A DNA stretch of 64,000 nucleotides. Source: Alnus glutinosa (Eukaryota > Streptophyta > Magnoliopsida > Fagales > Betulaceae). The stretch spans positions 45,277,154-45,341,153 of the forward strand of contig NC_084886.1 in the NCBI RefSeq assembly GCF_958979055.1. The letters are read 5' to 3'. A program made the position numbers and the translations under genes. The notes under the pieces were generated by a model. The model saw only the letters and a list, made by a program, of their open reading frames with translations. It was not told where the DNA came from and made no database searches. Below, in pieces: positions 34,003 to 45,255 of this stretch. Each line of letters starts with the position of its first letter. Positions within the stretch are counted from its first letter, which is position 1.

Positions 34003-37000
34003 GATCGCATTGTGAAGAATATGGAAAAATTATATTTTGTGTGCAGGATGCTGATCAGCTTTTGGAAAAAAGAGTAAGATCTCGTTTTTCACATAGAAAG
34101 TTGCTGTTTCTTCCTCCCTCTAAGGGAGACATAGAGAGGTAAGTTTGTTTATCGTTGGATCAGAGATGACACCATGGTTTTGCCCAAATATTAATAATAT
34201 AAGTTTAACAAATGCTTTTGTCTTTATTTTCCTGTGTTCTGGTTCTGCAGATTGTTGGAGCACATTTTCTCATTGCCAATAGACTCAACCCTTCCTCATG
34301 ACTATGCTGTTGAATTTAATGCTAAACTTCAAGTATCCTTCCAATGATAAAGCAACATGGGTATTTTAAAAAAATGTTGTTTTTACATCAAAAGAGACTA
34401 AGGTGTGTTTGAAATCAGCTTCCAAAAGGTTTTAAGAGGCCGTTAGGATGCACAGTAGAAAAACCTTCTTCTGAACTGAATTTTAAAACTTATGTAACTT
34501 AACATTTTCTCTTACACACCAAAAATGGCCATTTTGAAAGTTTTTGAGGCCTTTTCGATAAAGATTGTTAGATAAGTTCATGAAAGTAGTTTTAGGAGAT
34601 ATGGTTTAGAGAAAGCACATTGAAATTAAATTGAAACTGAGAATGTGAAGTACAGTGAGCAATTAATATTCACTTTTTGAAAACAAATCCCTTGATTATG
34701 TGTCTACCAGCACTATGTCAAATTTGGATTGAGATTGGAAGTGGTGACAAATTAACGGACAATTTTAATTCAGAAAGATGTCTCCTGGCTTGTTCTGAAT
34801 TTGGCAAGCACTCCCCAAACTCTGATCACTTTAATTACCAAGGAAGCATAAATGTAAAATGGGTTTATCTGAAGTTTTTAATTTAGGCCTTTTCATACAA
34901 AAAATGTGTTAATGTTTTCTTCTTCTCTTTTTTGTCATAATTAGTTATGCACTCACAATTATGAATACAAAGGAACACCATTTTAAAATATATAAGTTGT
35001 TGTGTGCTACAACCTTATAGCCTGAACAATTCAATTTCAAAATAAAAAGTATTTGTTATACATGGCTTGCTTGTGTCCAAGAAGCATTATATTATATATT
35101 TGAAACTTATAACTAACTTTTAGGATAATTTTAGAAAGATTAGTGGTTTAAGTGTTGCTTAGGTGGCTAAGACAGTGCATTTTTTTTTTAATCTTGAATC
35201 ATGATAGATCTGTTTTCTCATATCTGGTTAAGAAGTCCTTGACATTTTACAGATTATGTTAGCAGATGATAAATTCAAACAAACTGTTAATGCACATATG
35301 AATTCTGATGCCTCTGTGAACCACTTGTCGAGGTTTCTGTAAGTTCTTCCTTCATGCAGAAACACAGAGTGTCTGTACTAATGTATAAGTTCTATTTATG
35401 AGCATGTTTCGTCTTCTTCTAAACTTACTGTGATAAACCATGACACTAGATTCCGTGCTGTTTCTTATATGGATTTGGGATCTGGGTTCCTATCACTTGA
35501 GAATTTCAAAACTGCGCTCTCAAATATCCAAAGACAGCCTAAGCTGGAATGCATAAAAGGTTTGTAGATCTAATTTCTTTCTCTTTGATATATATGTATT
35601 CCTTATTTGGTACTGATAAATCTTCATTCCCCTCTCTCTCTCTCTCTCTTCACCTCCAGTATCTGCCAGTTACTTCTTCCTGCAGAATAGTAATATACTC
35701 CTATAAACATATTGCTTTGCTCCCTTTCAATCTGGGACTCTTTTCCTCTACTTGGTGCTCAGATACTGTTTTGATCAACTTGAGGTCATTCATATGGCCT
35801 AAAGAAGCTGCTGGAATGCAAAATCATCTTTCTTGTGTTTTCTCAGTTTTTTTTTTTTTTTTTTTTTAACACACAAGACGTTTTACTCAATTCGTTTTTT
35901 TTTCCTTCCTTATAGTTTTTTATTTATTCATTTATGTTTCTACTTCTCTGTTTTATGTTTTGCGAGAGGGTACGATTAGAGGAAGAAGATGAAGCAGCTC
36001 TTCCCATGATGGGATCTCATTGAGATTCTCTAGCTAATTTCCATTCTTTAAATTTTGTTTTCAGTGACAAAAACGAAAAAAAGAAAAAGAAAATATTCCA
36101 TGAGTGTCAGAATACAAGAGGGGGCTTATTGCCAATTGACGTGTGATTGAGACTTGGCTTTATTGCTAATATTTTATTCTCTTACTCCTATTTATCTGTT
36201 TGGCAAGTTGTAATAAGTAACTACTCAAATAAATATACTTGCTTTGGTTGGCAAATATTCTTTTGGGACAAACATTTAGCTATGCTTGAACTGATAAACT
36301 CATTCTCGGAATCAAGTTTAAGCTTCGTAGGTTTAGCATAGTAACCCGTGTATGAGTGCAAGAACAATTGAAGAAGTTCAAATAATTCCCTGGCTGCATG
36401 AATTTTTTTATGCAACATACATTCGAATAAAAAGCCTTTTTATGCAAGCGAAGCAGTGATCTAACGCTCACCTCCTGGTTAAACTAATGATTTTGAATGC
36501 ACATTCAACTTGTTCAAGCAGATTGCTCAGTCTTGGAACTTTATGTTCTGGTGTGCATGAGGAGGTTGGAAGTTAAAGAGAAAAATTCATATAACTTTAT
36601 TACTGTAATGAAAGGTCTATTTCTGATCTCTCTCTCTCTCCCTCTCACTTTTTTTTGTTATCACTTCATTAATATTATCAGGTTTGTCAACTACTTACAT
36701 GTTTGTCATACTTGGCAGAGTACAAAAGCATACATGATTCTTTCAAGACGTCTGATTATTATGCACAAAATGTGTGCTTACGGGTATGAAAACTCTCTTC
36801 AAATTTGTGTATGACAGATCTTAAGGTGTTCTCTTTGAGAAAGACTCCGTAGAACAATTTTGACAAATTTTTGATCTAACTTGCGCAGGCGTTTGAACAC
36901 CTTCTTCATCGTGAATTAATCTGTTTTACAGACAATAGAGGATATAATCAATCTGTTGAATTTCGTCCAGTGAAGCTTCTAATCTCATTCCATGAACTAC

Positions 37001-37335
37001 ATCAGGGGCTAAAATCATATCGTTCCTGTCCTGTAAGTTACTAGTGGAAAATGTGTCTTTTTGTTTGCATCCCTGCGAAATGTGCAAAAGTATATTGTTT
37101 TCTCTTTATAGATGAATCTCTAGGCAGTATGGACCTTATGGAAAATTGTTTTGGAGCTTGCTGAAACATTCTTGCTGTTTTAGCCATTTCTTACAAAATT
37201 TTGCTTTTGGTCATGAATTCTAGTACTATATATAGTCTTTGCATTTAATGATCTCTGTGAAAGTCAGCAATTGAGGCATCATTATGCTTATCTTGGCAGG
37301 GCATTCTTGTTAAGTTAATGGATCACGAAGTTTAG
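30773..37335 (+). CDS. ORC4: Origin recognition complex subunit 4
   Basis: Sixteen exons give 419 residues: 30773-30882, 31108-31198, 31300-31356, 32216-32263, 33148-33198, 33282-33325, 33404-33467, 33678-33764, 34047-34138, 34251-34332, 35253-35338, 35450-35559, 36522-36614, 36719-36783, 36889-37032, 37300-37335. ORC4 is an AAA+ subunit of the complex that marks replication origins and loads the MCM helicase. Walker A reads LLGPRGSGKIAV, with isoleucine where ATP-binding members have T or S. Walker B reads IIFVLDEFDLFAQ. VRSRFSHRKLLFLPPS is the family's arginine-finger region. The C-terminal winged-helix part includes CSVLELYVLVCMRRLEVKE and CLRAFEHLLHRELICF. Length agrees with plant ORC4 (about 415-420). 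Introns hold AT repeats (33966-33997) and poly-T tracts but no inserted gene. I recall AT2G01120 as the Arabidopsis gene, next to TatC. Confidence 0.95.
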
Positions 37336-38814
37336 TGCATTCGAGGGACATATTGATGACTGCTTGGCTGCTGATTGTGTGGTGACCGGAGAATGCCGAT
37401 TCTACCATTATCAATAATCCTTTGAGGAAAACTCCACTATATTTTAGGGATTAGTGAAACTCATTTCACAGGTAATCTGCTGACTAAGATTGCATTCAGA
37501 TGAAATGTTACCCTACATTGTGATTAAATTAATTATTACTGTATATGAATTAAAATTCATGATTCTTTTAACTTCTTTCCTCCACAATTCTTCTCATATA
37601 ATTTTTTTTTTGGATAGCATGCCCACCTTACTCTTTTTTCCACTTCCCTTACCTTATTCATTGTCATTATTGCCATTTATGTACCTTATTCTTTGGTGAG
37701 TGCCGTCTTAATACGAAGTGGTTCCACCACTCAAGAACTTAGCAGATGAAAGGTGCACCTACTGCTACGTCTCAAGTACCCCCCTTCCCTCATTTTTCTG
37801 CTGCCTTGCTTACGTGCATCCTCTATGTACCACATGCATGAAGCTATAGCTGGACGCAAACTCGTTGACCAGAAATTCTCTGATGATAACAATATAGCTG
37901 GACTTTTGATAATAGTTTTGAAATTTTGGACAAAGCTTTCTTCTAACTCAATGTATTTAACTGACATGTCCAAAATGAGTGTGATTTTCATGTGTATTTT
38001 TTAAAATGCATATGATTTTTTTTTTTTGGGAAAAATTACAATTTAATCCCTCAATCTGCCAACCGTTTTAAAAGTAGCCTCACGAACTGTAATTTTTTTT
38101 TTTTTTAAAAAAAAAAAAAAAGCATATGATTCTTCATTGCATTTGGGCATATGTCAGTTTAATCCAATCCAATTTGGGGAAAAAAATTTGTTCATACAAC
38201 TTTGAACATCTCAATTGTCCAAGATTATCTAAAAGTTGGTGGGCTAGTTATTGCATTTTTAATGTTATTGGTCTAGTTTTTCCTGCAATGTGATGAACAA
38301 AACTGTCAATCATGCGAGACATGGATTTTTATCTAGGTTTCTTATTTTATTATACAATCTTTATGAAAAGAATAAACCTTAAGTTATTGGATGTAACTGT
38401 AATCTCTTCTCGATTAACGGTATATTAAAGTAGCCCAGAAAAAAAGGGGTATATTAAAGTTTTTTTTTTTTTTTTGGTTATATGAAATTAATTAAACCCC
38501 CCAAGAGCCGATGAACCAGGTAAAAAAGGTTAGCTTGGAACATTTCCATGCGTGGAAGACTCGTTCCTCCCCCAAAATTTCTCAAACTTTACCAATTTTG
38601 TTGTTCAAGGAAACTCTCTCGTGATTATTCACCGTTGAATGGAGGATCTCTCTCTTCATCTTGGATACTTGTTCTACTCTTGTTGCTTTTAGCCTCCGCA
38701 AGAAAAGCAAATAAAAGTGTCAATTACTCTGTGCACAACGTTGCAAAATGACCCGTTTCTGCTCTCTTCTCCCCTTGCTGAATCTTTGGTTGGGTCGCGA
38801 CAACGGTACATATT
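37336..38814. other. Intergenic region after ORC4, no gene recognised
   Basis: The first few hundred bases are the ORC4 3' region. Around 38025-38120 is a short piece (ACAATTTAATCCCTCAATCT then poly-T/poly-A) like the ends of common plant MITEs of the 14689-15342 type. Open frames are short and have no protein-like features. Confidence 0.4.
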
Positions 38815-39065
38815 AGGATCTCTTCAAATTTTTTAAACATTTGAGATTTTTAATTTGTTAAATTCTAACCATGCTTTATATCTATCGGTTTACAATGCGT
38901 CAATTGTCCATATGATATAAATGCTATCAACAAAAAGTGGTATTAATAAATGCTTTAGCATTTCTTTTACGTTTACGGTTAGCACATTTGAACCGTTAGA
39001 TTTAAAAGATGACTAAGATTTAACAATTTGAGAATCTCAAATGTCTAAAAAATTTGAGAGGATCT
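38815..39065. mobile_element. MITE, about 250 bp
   Basis: The left arm AGGATCTCTTCAAATTTTTT, then AACATTTGAGATTTTTAATT, returns in complement at the right as GAGAATCTCAAATGTCT followed by AATTTGAGAGGATCT. The centre is AT-rich. Confidence 0.75.
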
Positions 39066-39353
39066 AGATTTGAAGGGTCCCGCCTTTTTCTATCTTTCCT
39101 TATTACAAAAAAGACTCGAGAAAATAAAAAAGAGAACCATAACTGCTTTTGACCCAACCCCGCAACAAAAATATGCCCCGGGAAAAGAAAAGAAAAGAAA
39201 AAATACAATATTGGATGGACATACTTTTTCTTCAAATTGGATTGGTAGAATTTTTTTTTCTTGTCTATAAAATTTTTACTTGTTTCTTAGTATATGAGAA
39301 ATACATATTTTTTTAAGAAAAATTTTCAAACTTTTTTAATGCTATTAAAAAAT

Positions 39354-39498
39354 AATAATGTTATTTAGTATTTATGTACAACTGCTTACAATTGAATGAC
39401 AGTAGTTAAAAAAAAAATACTAATCTAATGACTGATTTTTACTGTCATATTATTTAACTATATAACAATTGCACATAAATTTACTAAATAAAATTATT
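39354..39498. mobile_element. MITE, about 145 bp, upstream of the PPR gene
   Basis: AATAATGTTATTTAGTATTT at the left pairs with the right end, ACTAAATAAAATTATT. Inner parts GAATGACAGTAG and CTGTCAT also pair. A poly-A run of about 24 bases follows. Confidence 0.65.
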
Positions 39499-39501
39499 CA
39501 T

Positions 39502-39532
<31 letters not shown>

Positions 39533-39773
39533 GACGAAAAAAGAGAGCCCCGCTTATCCGAACCCGACCCGAAACCCCAAATCCTGGGCTGGACTGGCTG
39601 GACTCCAGAATCCATGGCTGGCTGCCTCTACAACCTCGCCTAAATCCCACCCATCGGAGACACCAACTTTTCTCTGCGGCAGAGCTCTCATTCCCAAGGG
39701 CATACTCCGCCGCCACCAACAACTCTCCATGGCACTCCCTCGAACCCCAAAACCCACAGCCACACTTCTCTAA

Positions 39774-39799
39774 AGCTCTCTCTCTCTCTCTCTCTAGGC
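39774..39799. repeat. CT microsatellite in the PPR leader
   Basis: About eleven CT units end 25 bases before the start codon. CT-rich leaders are frequent in plant genes. Confidence 0.7.
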
Positions 39800-39807
39800 A
39801 TAGACGC

Positions 39808-39951
39808 ATGTGTAGCTTCTCTAATGACCCTCTGTGTGCGAGCTTCAAAAGCTTTAGCCGCTACGACCATCATCACTGCTTCAAACCCTTTTACTCTCAA
39901 GGTACGCCTCCTCTTCCCCTTAGTTTCTTCTTTCCACAACTGCCCCGCTAG
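39808..39951 (+). promoter_or_regulatory. Upstream ATG and uORF overlapping the PPR start
   Basis: An ATG 16 bases before the chosen PPR start is in a different frame and opens 47 codons, running past the main start to a stop ending at 39951. If the transcript begins upstream of 39808, the uORF would compete with PPR translation. It has no protein-like features of its own. Confidence 0.35.
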
Positions 39952-42019
39952 CACCAGCATAGCTCCAATCTCTGAGACCCATTACAGAGACCTTATCTTC
40001 AATACCATTGAAGAAAAGCCCTGGGCTTTTTGTAACATTAGGTGGGTCTCTGATCAATTCCGAGCTGTTATTGTTGACCCCGACTTGTTTATCCGTGTCC
40101 TTAATTCGATCCGGATTAAACCCAGAATCGCTTTGCGGTTCTTCCGATGGGCGGAGGGCCAACCAGACTTTCAGCATTCCGAGTTTGCGTTTTGTGTGAT
40201 TCTTGAAATCCTCGTCAAGAATAATTTGATGAGGTCGGCGTATTGGGTGGTGGAGAGGGTGATTAGTGTAAATATGAATGGAATTTTGGATGTTTTGGTT
40301 GATGGGTATGTTGGTCCCGAGGTTTTGGTAAAGCTTCTCGATCTTTTGTTATTGGTCTATACTAAAAAATCAATGATTGACCAATGTTTGTTAGTTTTCA
40401 ATAAGATGATAAGAAATGGGTTGTTGCCGGATGTGAAAAATTGTAATAGAATGCTTAGGATATTTAGGAAAAGAGACCTTGCAACTAAAGCTAGGGAGGT
40501 TTTTAGAATGATGGGTGAGTGTGGGATTAAGCCGACAATTGTTACTTATAATACTCTGTTGGATTTGTACTGCAAGGAAGGGGAAGTACAGCAAGCGCTG
40601 GAGCTTTTATCTGAGATGCAAAGGAGGGGGTGTTTTCCGAATGATGTAACGTATAATGTGTTGATTAATGGGTTGTCAAAGAAAGGAGAGTTAGAGCAGG
40701 CCAAGGGGCTGATTGGAGAGATGTTGAAAACGGGATTGAAAGTTTCAACATACACGTATAACCCATTGATTTGCGGGTACTGCAAGAAAGGATTGCTTGT
40801 TGAGGCATTAGGTCTTCAGGAAGAGATGGTAAATAGAGGAGCTAAGCCTACTGTGGCAACTTATAATACGTTAATGTATGGCCTTTGCAAGTTGGGAAGA
40901 ATGGCTGATGCTAGACAGCGGTTTTCTGATATGCTTAAGAAGAAAGTGATGCCAGATGTAGTTTCATACAACACTCTAATATATGGGTATTGTAGGTTTG
41001 GGAACATTCGGGAGGCTTTTCTGTTGTTTGATGAGTTAAAATGTAGGAATCTCGCTCCTACTGTTGTTACCTATAATTCTCTTATAGATGGCCTTTGCAG
41101 GTTGGGGGACTTGGATGTTGCTCGGCAGCTCAAAAAAGAAATGATCAACCAAGGGATTTGTGCTGATGTTTTTACTTATACGATTCTAGTAAATGGATCT
41201 TGCAAGAGGGGTAATTTGTCAATGGCTAAGGAATTCTTTGATGACATGTTGCAAGAAGGGTTGGAGCCAGACCGCTTTGCATACACCACTAGGATAGTGG
41301 GTGAACTGAAGCTTGGTGACACATCCAGGGCGTTCAGCATGCAAGAAGAAATGCTAGCTAGGGGTTTCCCTCCTGATTTGATCACCTACAATGTTTTTGT
41401 AAATGGGCTCTTTAAGTTGGGCAATTTGGAAGAAGCAAGTTACTTGTTGCAGAAAATGGTTCATGATGGTCTTGTTCCTGATCATGTGACATATACTAGC
41501 ATCATTCATGCACATTTGGAAAATGGAGATCTTACGAAAGCCAAAGAGGTATTCTACGAGATGCTGAGCAAGGGCCTATTCCCTTCAGTTGTGACTTATA
41601 CAATATTGATTCATGCCCATGCCAGTAAGGGGAGGCTTGAACTGGCATTTGAATATTTATCAGGGATGCAGGAGAAGGGTATTTCGCCAAATGTGATAAC
41701 CTACAATGTTCTGATAAATGGTCTTTGCAAAGTTAGGAGAATGGATCAGGCTTACAAATTTTTTGTTGAGATGGAAGAAAAAGGAATACTTCCAAATAAG
41801 TATACATACACTATTTTAATAAACGAGAACTGCAACATGGGCAATTGGCAGGAGGCTTTGAGATTGTATTTGCAGATGCTAGATAGAAAAATTCAGCCTG
41901 ATTCTTATACACACAGTGCACTTCTAAAACAACTAGACGAAGACTACAGATTGCAGGCAGTGCAATACCTTGAGAGTTTAATTCTAGGGAGCAAAGACAC
42001 TTCTGAGCTAAGGACTTGA
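39824..42019 (+). CDS. P-class pentatricopeptide repeat protein, probably mitochondrial
   Basis: This single-exon gene of 731 residues has an N-terminal segment (MTLCVRASKALAATTIITAS) that looks like a mitochondrial presequence. From about residue 204 there are 14 consecutive 35-residue PPR motifs without gaps, recognisable by VTYNTLLDLYCKEGEVQQAL, VSYNTLIYGYCRFGNIREAF and VITYNVLINGLCKVRRMDQA, with D, N, T or S at the code-forming last position. A degenerate repeat precedes the array and a partial one follows it. There is no E, DYW or SMR domain, so it is P class: a sequence-specific RNA-binding protein acting in organelle RNA stability, splicing or translation. The RNA target is unknown. 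I recall a similar Arabidopsis gene, AT1G22960, beside the GCIP gene. Here ORC4 and TatC lie between them. Confidence 0.93.
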   Translation: MTLCVRASKALAATTIITASNPFTLKVRLLFPLVSSFHNCPASTSIAPISETHYRDLIFNTIEEKPWAFCNIRWVSDQFRAVIVDPDLFIRVLNSIRIKPRIALRFFRWAEGQPDFQHSEFAFCVILEILVKNNLMRSAYWVVERVISVNMNGILDVLVDGYVGPEVLVKLLDLLLLVYTKKSMIDQCLLVFNKMIRNGLLPDVKNCNRMLRIFRKRDLATKAREVFRMMGECGIKPTIVTYNTLLDLYCKEGEVQQALELLSEMQRRGCFPNDVTYNVLINGLSKKGELEQAKGLIGEMLKTGLKVSTYTYNPLICGYCKKGLLVEALGLQEEMVNRGAKPTVATYNTLMYGLCKLGRMADARQRFSDMLKKKVMPDVVSYNTLIYGYCRFGNIREAFLLFDELKCRNLAPTVVTYNSLIDGLCRLGDLDVARQLKKEMINQGICADVFTYTILVNGSCKRGNLSMAKEFFDDMLQEGLEPDRFAYTTRIVGELKLGDTSRAFSMQEEMLARGFPPDLITYNVFVNGLFKLGNLEEASYLLQKMVHDGLVPDHVTYTSIIHAHLENGDLTKAKEVFYEMLSKGLFPSVVTYTILIHAHASKGRLELAFEYLSGMQEKGISPNVITYNVLINGLCKVRRMDQAYKFFVEMEEKGILPNKYTYTILINENCNMGNWQEALRLYLQMLDRKIQPDSYTHSALLKQLDEDYRLQAVQYLESLILGSKDTSELRT

Positions 42020-43052
42020 TATGGATTCTGGCTCAACTCTGGTGATTGGTGACAGAGCACCATATCTGTACTCCCATCAAAACGAAAGTGGTTACAACAA
42101 CCGTTGGTAATTATCCTTGGGATGATACTTCAAGTAAGAATTGCTTCCTTCAAAGTTCACTTTTGCATAGTATATTTTCCATATCCTGTCATAATCTTCT
42201 GGCCCTTCATTGATTACAGGATGGAGCAGCTGATGGATAAATTTGGTAATTTGAAAAGTCAACTGTCGAATACTAACTCATTTTTGATCCATTGCTGATT
42301 GCAACTGAGCAATACTTAAAACCATTCCTTGGATCTGGATCACTAATTACATAGTTCAGAGGCATAATTATGCTTCAAAGAGTCAACAAGAGTTATACAG
42401 ATAAATTTCTCAACTGTATCAAGTTGTTTCAAATAAATCTTGTCATTAATAAATCTCTGACACAATTATATTGTATTTATTCATTCTTTCAATATTTTTT
42501 GGAGGAAAGGGTGGGAAGGTTGTGATATTGCCTTCATCCTGTATGAGTGATTGTAATTTTTTTATTATTTGTAATCCACGTAAAGATTTTGATGCATGGT
42601 ACATTTTTTTCCTCCACAGTTGCAAGTAATTACTGGATTCAAAATGGTTTATACTATTTGATCAGTGGTCTCATGGAACGTGGAAACTTTTAATTCCATA
42701 GATTAAAACACTCAAGAGAAAAAGCTAATCTTCTTTATATCATAAATATGTGTTATAAATCACTGTTCTATAGGTCAAAGTTCTAGTTATTGTTTCTACT
42801 TGTAATTTGTTATACAATTTTACTAGTCAAATGTGCTAACAGTTTGCATGCTACAGGTTGGTCCTGTATTTTTCTTTTTGACAGAACTTCCTCAGTTTCT
42901 CTTTCAGAAACCTAAATCCTTTGTTTACAGAGTTCAATGAAAGAAAAATGAAGATATTGGGGTTATTTTGTGGAGGATGCTCTCTTACATCATTGCTAAA
43001 AAGGGCGAGCCTGTGTCGATTTGTTTTTTATCAGAGATGCAGTATATTATCT
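42020..43052. other. PPR 3' region and AT-rich intergenic DNA
   Basis: No gene is recognised. The first few hundred bases are probably untranslated PPR transcript. Short open frames here have no domain features. Confidence 0.35.
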
Positions 43053-43235
43053 AGAAAAAGGCTAGAGGTACCAAATTTTTTACCAAGAGATGGGTATCAA
43101 GATGATATGGAGCTTATTCATTGGAGATGATTAAAACAATTAATAAAAAGAAATGCTACTAGTATCAATGAATAAACTCCACATCATCTTAGTACCAATC
43201 TCTTTGTAAAAGATTTGGTACCTCTAGTAATTTCT
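43053..43235. mobile_element. MITE, about 183 bp
   Basis: GCTAGAGGTACCAAATTTTT and AGATGATATGGAGCTTATTC in the left arm pair with GAATAAACTCCACATCATCT and GATTTGGTACCTCTAGTAA in the right arm. The tips read AGAAA and TTTCT. Confidence 0.75.
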
Positions 43236-44280
43236 CTTTCTGCATAAGCTTCAGATGGTGTGATTGCTAAGTTTTTTTGCATAGGCTTCAGATGGTGATA
43301 TGAAAGATATTGTTGTTTTAAATACTTCTATTGGAGGAAGACGAGAACACTTCCACTGGAGGAAGATGAATCAATGATTGGATTCTTATTTTACACGTCT
43401 TTGGATTCAAGCCTTGGAACTTAAAAGTTTCTCCTATGTGTTTTCTGTTAGCTGGATATTTTGAGGGTTTTTTTTTTTTTTTTTTTTTTTTTTCCCATTT
43501 GCCATGTGTTTGGATTCAAGCCTTGAAGACTGAATTAATTGCTACTTCTACCAATTCATTCGGAAGCTCTAGACAGCTGAAGCAAAATATATATATATTA
43601 TGTGTTCTTTCTTTCTTTTGTCTTTTTTTTAATCATGGGGGCCTCAATTTCTAGTGGTGAGCTAGTGGTTGGTAATTTGTTCCATTTATTTTAGTTGGGG
43701 TGTCGGATTGTTGCCCAAGGTTACTCACCTTCTCTATGGATGATTTGATAGCAGACATTTCTTTGAAGTGACTTGATTTGCCACGAATTAGTTTCCTGAC
43801 TAAAGATAACCTGGGTAAGAGTAGTTTGATTCCTGTTAAAAGGACTGGGAAATACTATGGTACAGATTGAGATGCTCCTACTGGGTATAGATTGATCAGG
43901 TTCATGCACAAAGAACTATTGGAGCTTTTGTTACGGAAGGTTTACATTATGAAGATGTTGCTTATATCTGCTTTCTTTAGTCTTTTTCCATATATGTTTC
44001 TTCCTTCATTTTTTACTTCTTATGGATAGGCTTGGTTTGTTTTTTATGCAGGCAGAATTGTCTTACAACATTGCCTATTTGGTCTTGTTTTTCAACACAG
44101 TTTTTGTAGAAATCAGTGCAAAAACGTCATATCAAATGTGTTTTGAAAACTGACTTCAGATAAAAATGGAATTCATGAAATCTGTTTTCGGAGAACATCA
44201 GAGTGAAATTTCTTGAAACTGTTTTTTGTTTTCAGTTTAGGTAAATATAACTGTTGAAAAATAAAAAACATGGTTATAAC
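43236..44280. other. AT-rich intergenic DNA with small direct repeats
   Basis: CTTCAGATGGTG occurs twice near 43250 and 43287, and TTTGGATTCAAGCCTT twice near 43401 and 43509, the latter separated by a poly-T run. These look like local duplications. No gene is visible. Confidence 0.35.
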
Positions 44281-45255
44281 TTTTTTTTTTTCAAATTTCA
44301 TTGAATTCATAAAGATAGAGCAAGTTGCTCTAACAAAACTAAGTCACGGATACAATTAGAGATTTCTTCCATCCATACCTGATCTATGACTTGTTTAACA
44401 CCTGCTTTGGCTAAGCTATGGGCAACAAAATTTACCACTCTACTAACATGGCCAATCTGCCAATATTGCATTCAATTAAGCACTTCACGTATGTCATTAA
44501 TAATATGACCATACCTGCTCCAATTTCGACCTTGAGATTTGACAGCATTCACCACTTGGAGCGCATCACCTTTCAAAAAAATATTTCTTAAATTGAGATC
44601 TCTACTGGATTCGGTTGCATAAAAAGCCGCCAATGCCTCGACCGCAACTAGTTCTAGATTTCTCAATTTAGTTCGGCTTCTAGTTGCAAGGACAAAGCCC
44701 TCGTGATCCCTCACTATGAAACCCATTCCTAATCGATCAGTAGTAGTGTCAACCGCAATATCCCAGTTTACCTTTTGCATGCCTACAGAAGGAGCTTTCC
44801 ATTTGAAAGGCAGCGTTTCATCACGCTGAATTAGCTCATCACTCTCTATAGCATTTGGTCGTTTAAAGTCATCCAAGTCATCTCTTGCCCTCCTTACCAC
44901 ATGGTTAGGGTTGAGAAACTCTCCCTCATGAACCACTGTATTACGTCTAAGCCAAATTTTTCTCAAACATAACAAAAAATTCAAATTCTTCATAGTTACA
45001 CCTGGAAGCCATTTCCTCTGCAACCTGCAAAAATTCAAATCCATTACCGGGGCTTTTCCGAAAAGTATTTTCACATTCTCTCCAAACATCCATCGCTGAT
45101 GGACAATTCCAATATGAGATTTTGTTGTTGTTTGTTCTATAAAAACAGTTTTTAAAAACTTCCCTACTTTTCCACACCCTTTCTGTTAACTCATCTTTGT
45201 TTTCTCTCTTCCTTGGATCCATACCCAGGACGAAAACTGCCCAAGTCCAGTTCAA
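44281..45255 (-). pseudogene. 3' remnant of a non-LTR retrotransposon (LINE) with RNase H domain
   Basis: On the minus strand the reading starts near 45255 and shows SYWNCPSAMDVWRECENTF, the linker after the zinc-binding motif. After a frameshift near 44960, IWLRRNTVVHEGEFLNPN follows, then an RNase H domain: VNWDIAV (first Asp), VAVEALAAFYA (Glu), LKGDALQVVNAV (second Asp), and after one stop (44470) VNFVAHSLAKAGV. The end, DLVLLEQLALSL, and a poly-A tail (poly-T on this strand at 44281-44291) are typical of plant LINEs. Reverse transcriptase and endonuclease are missing. The frameshift and stop make it inactive, but it is better preserved than the copy at 29710-30500. Confidence 0.88.
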
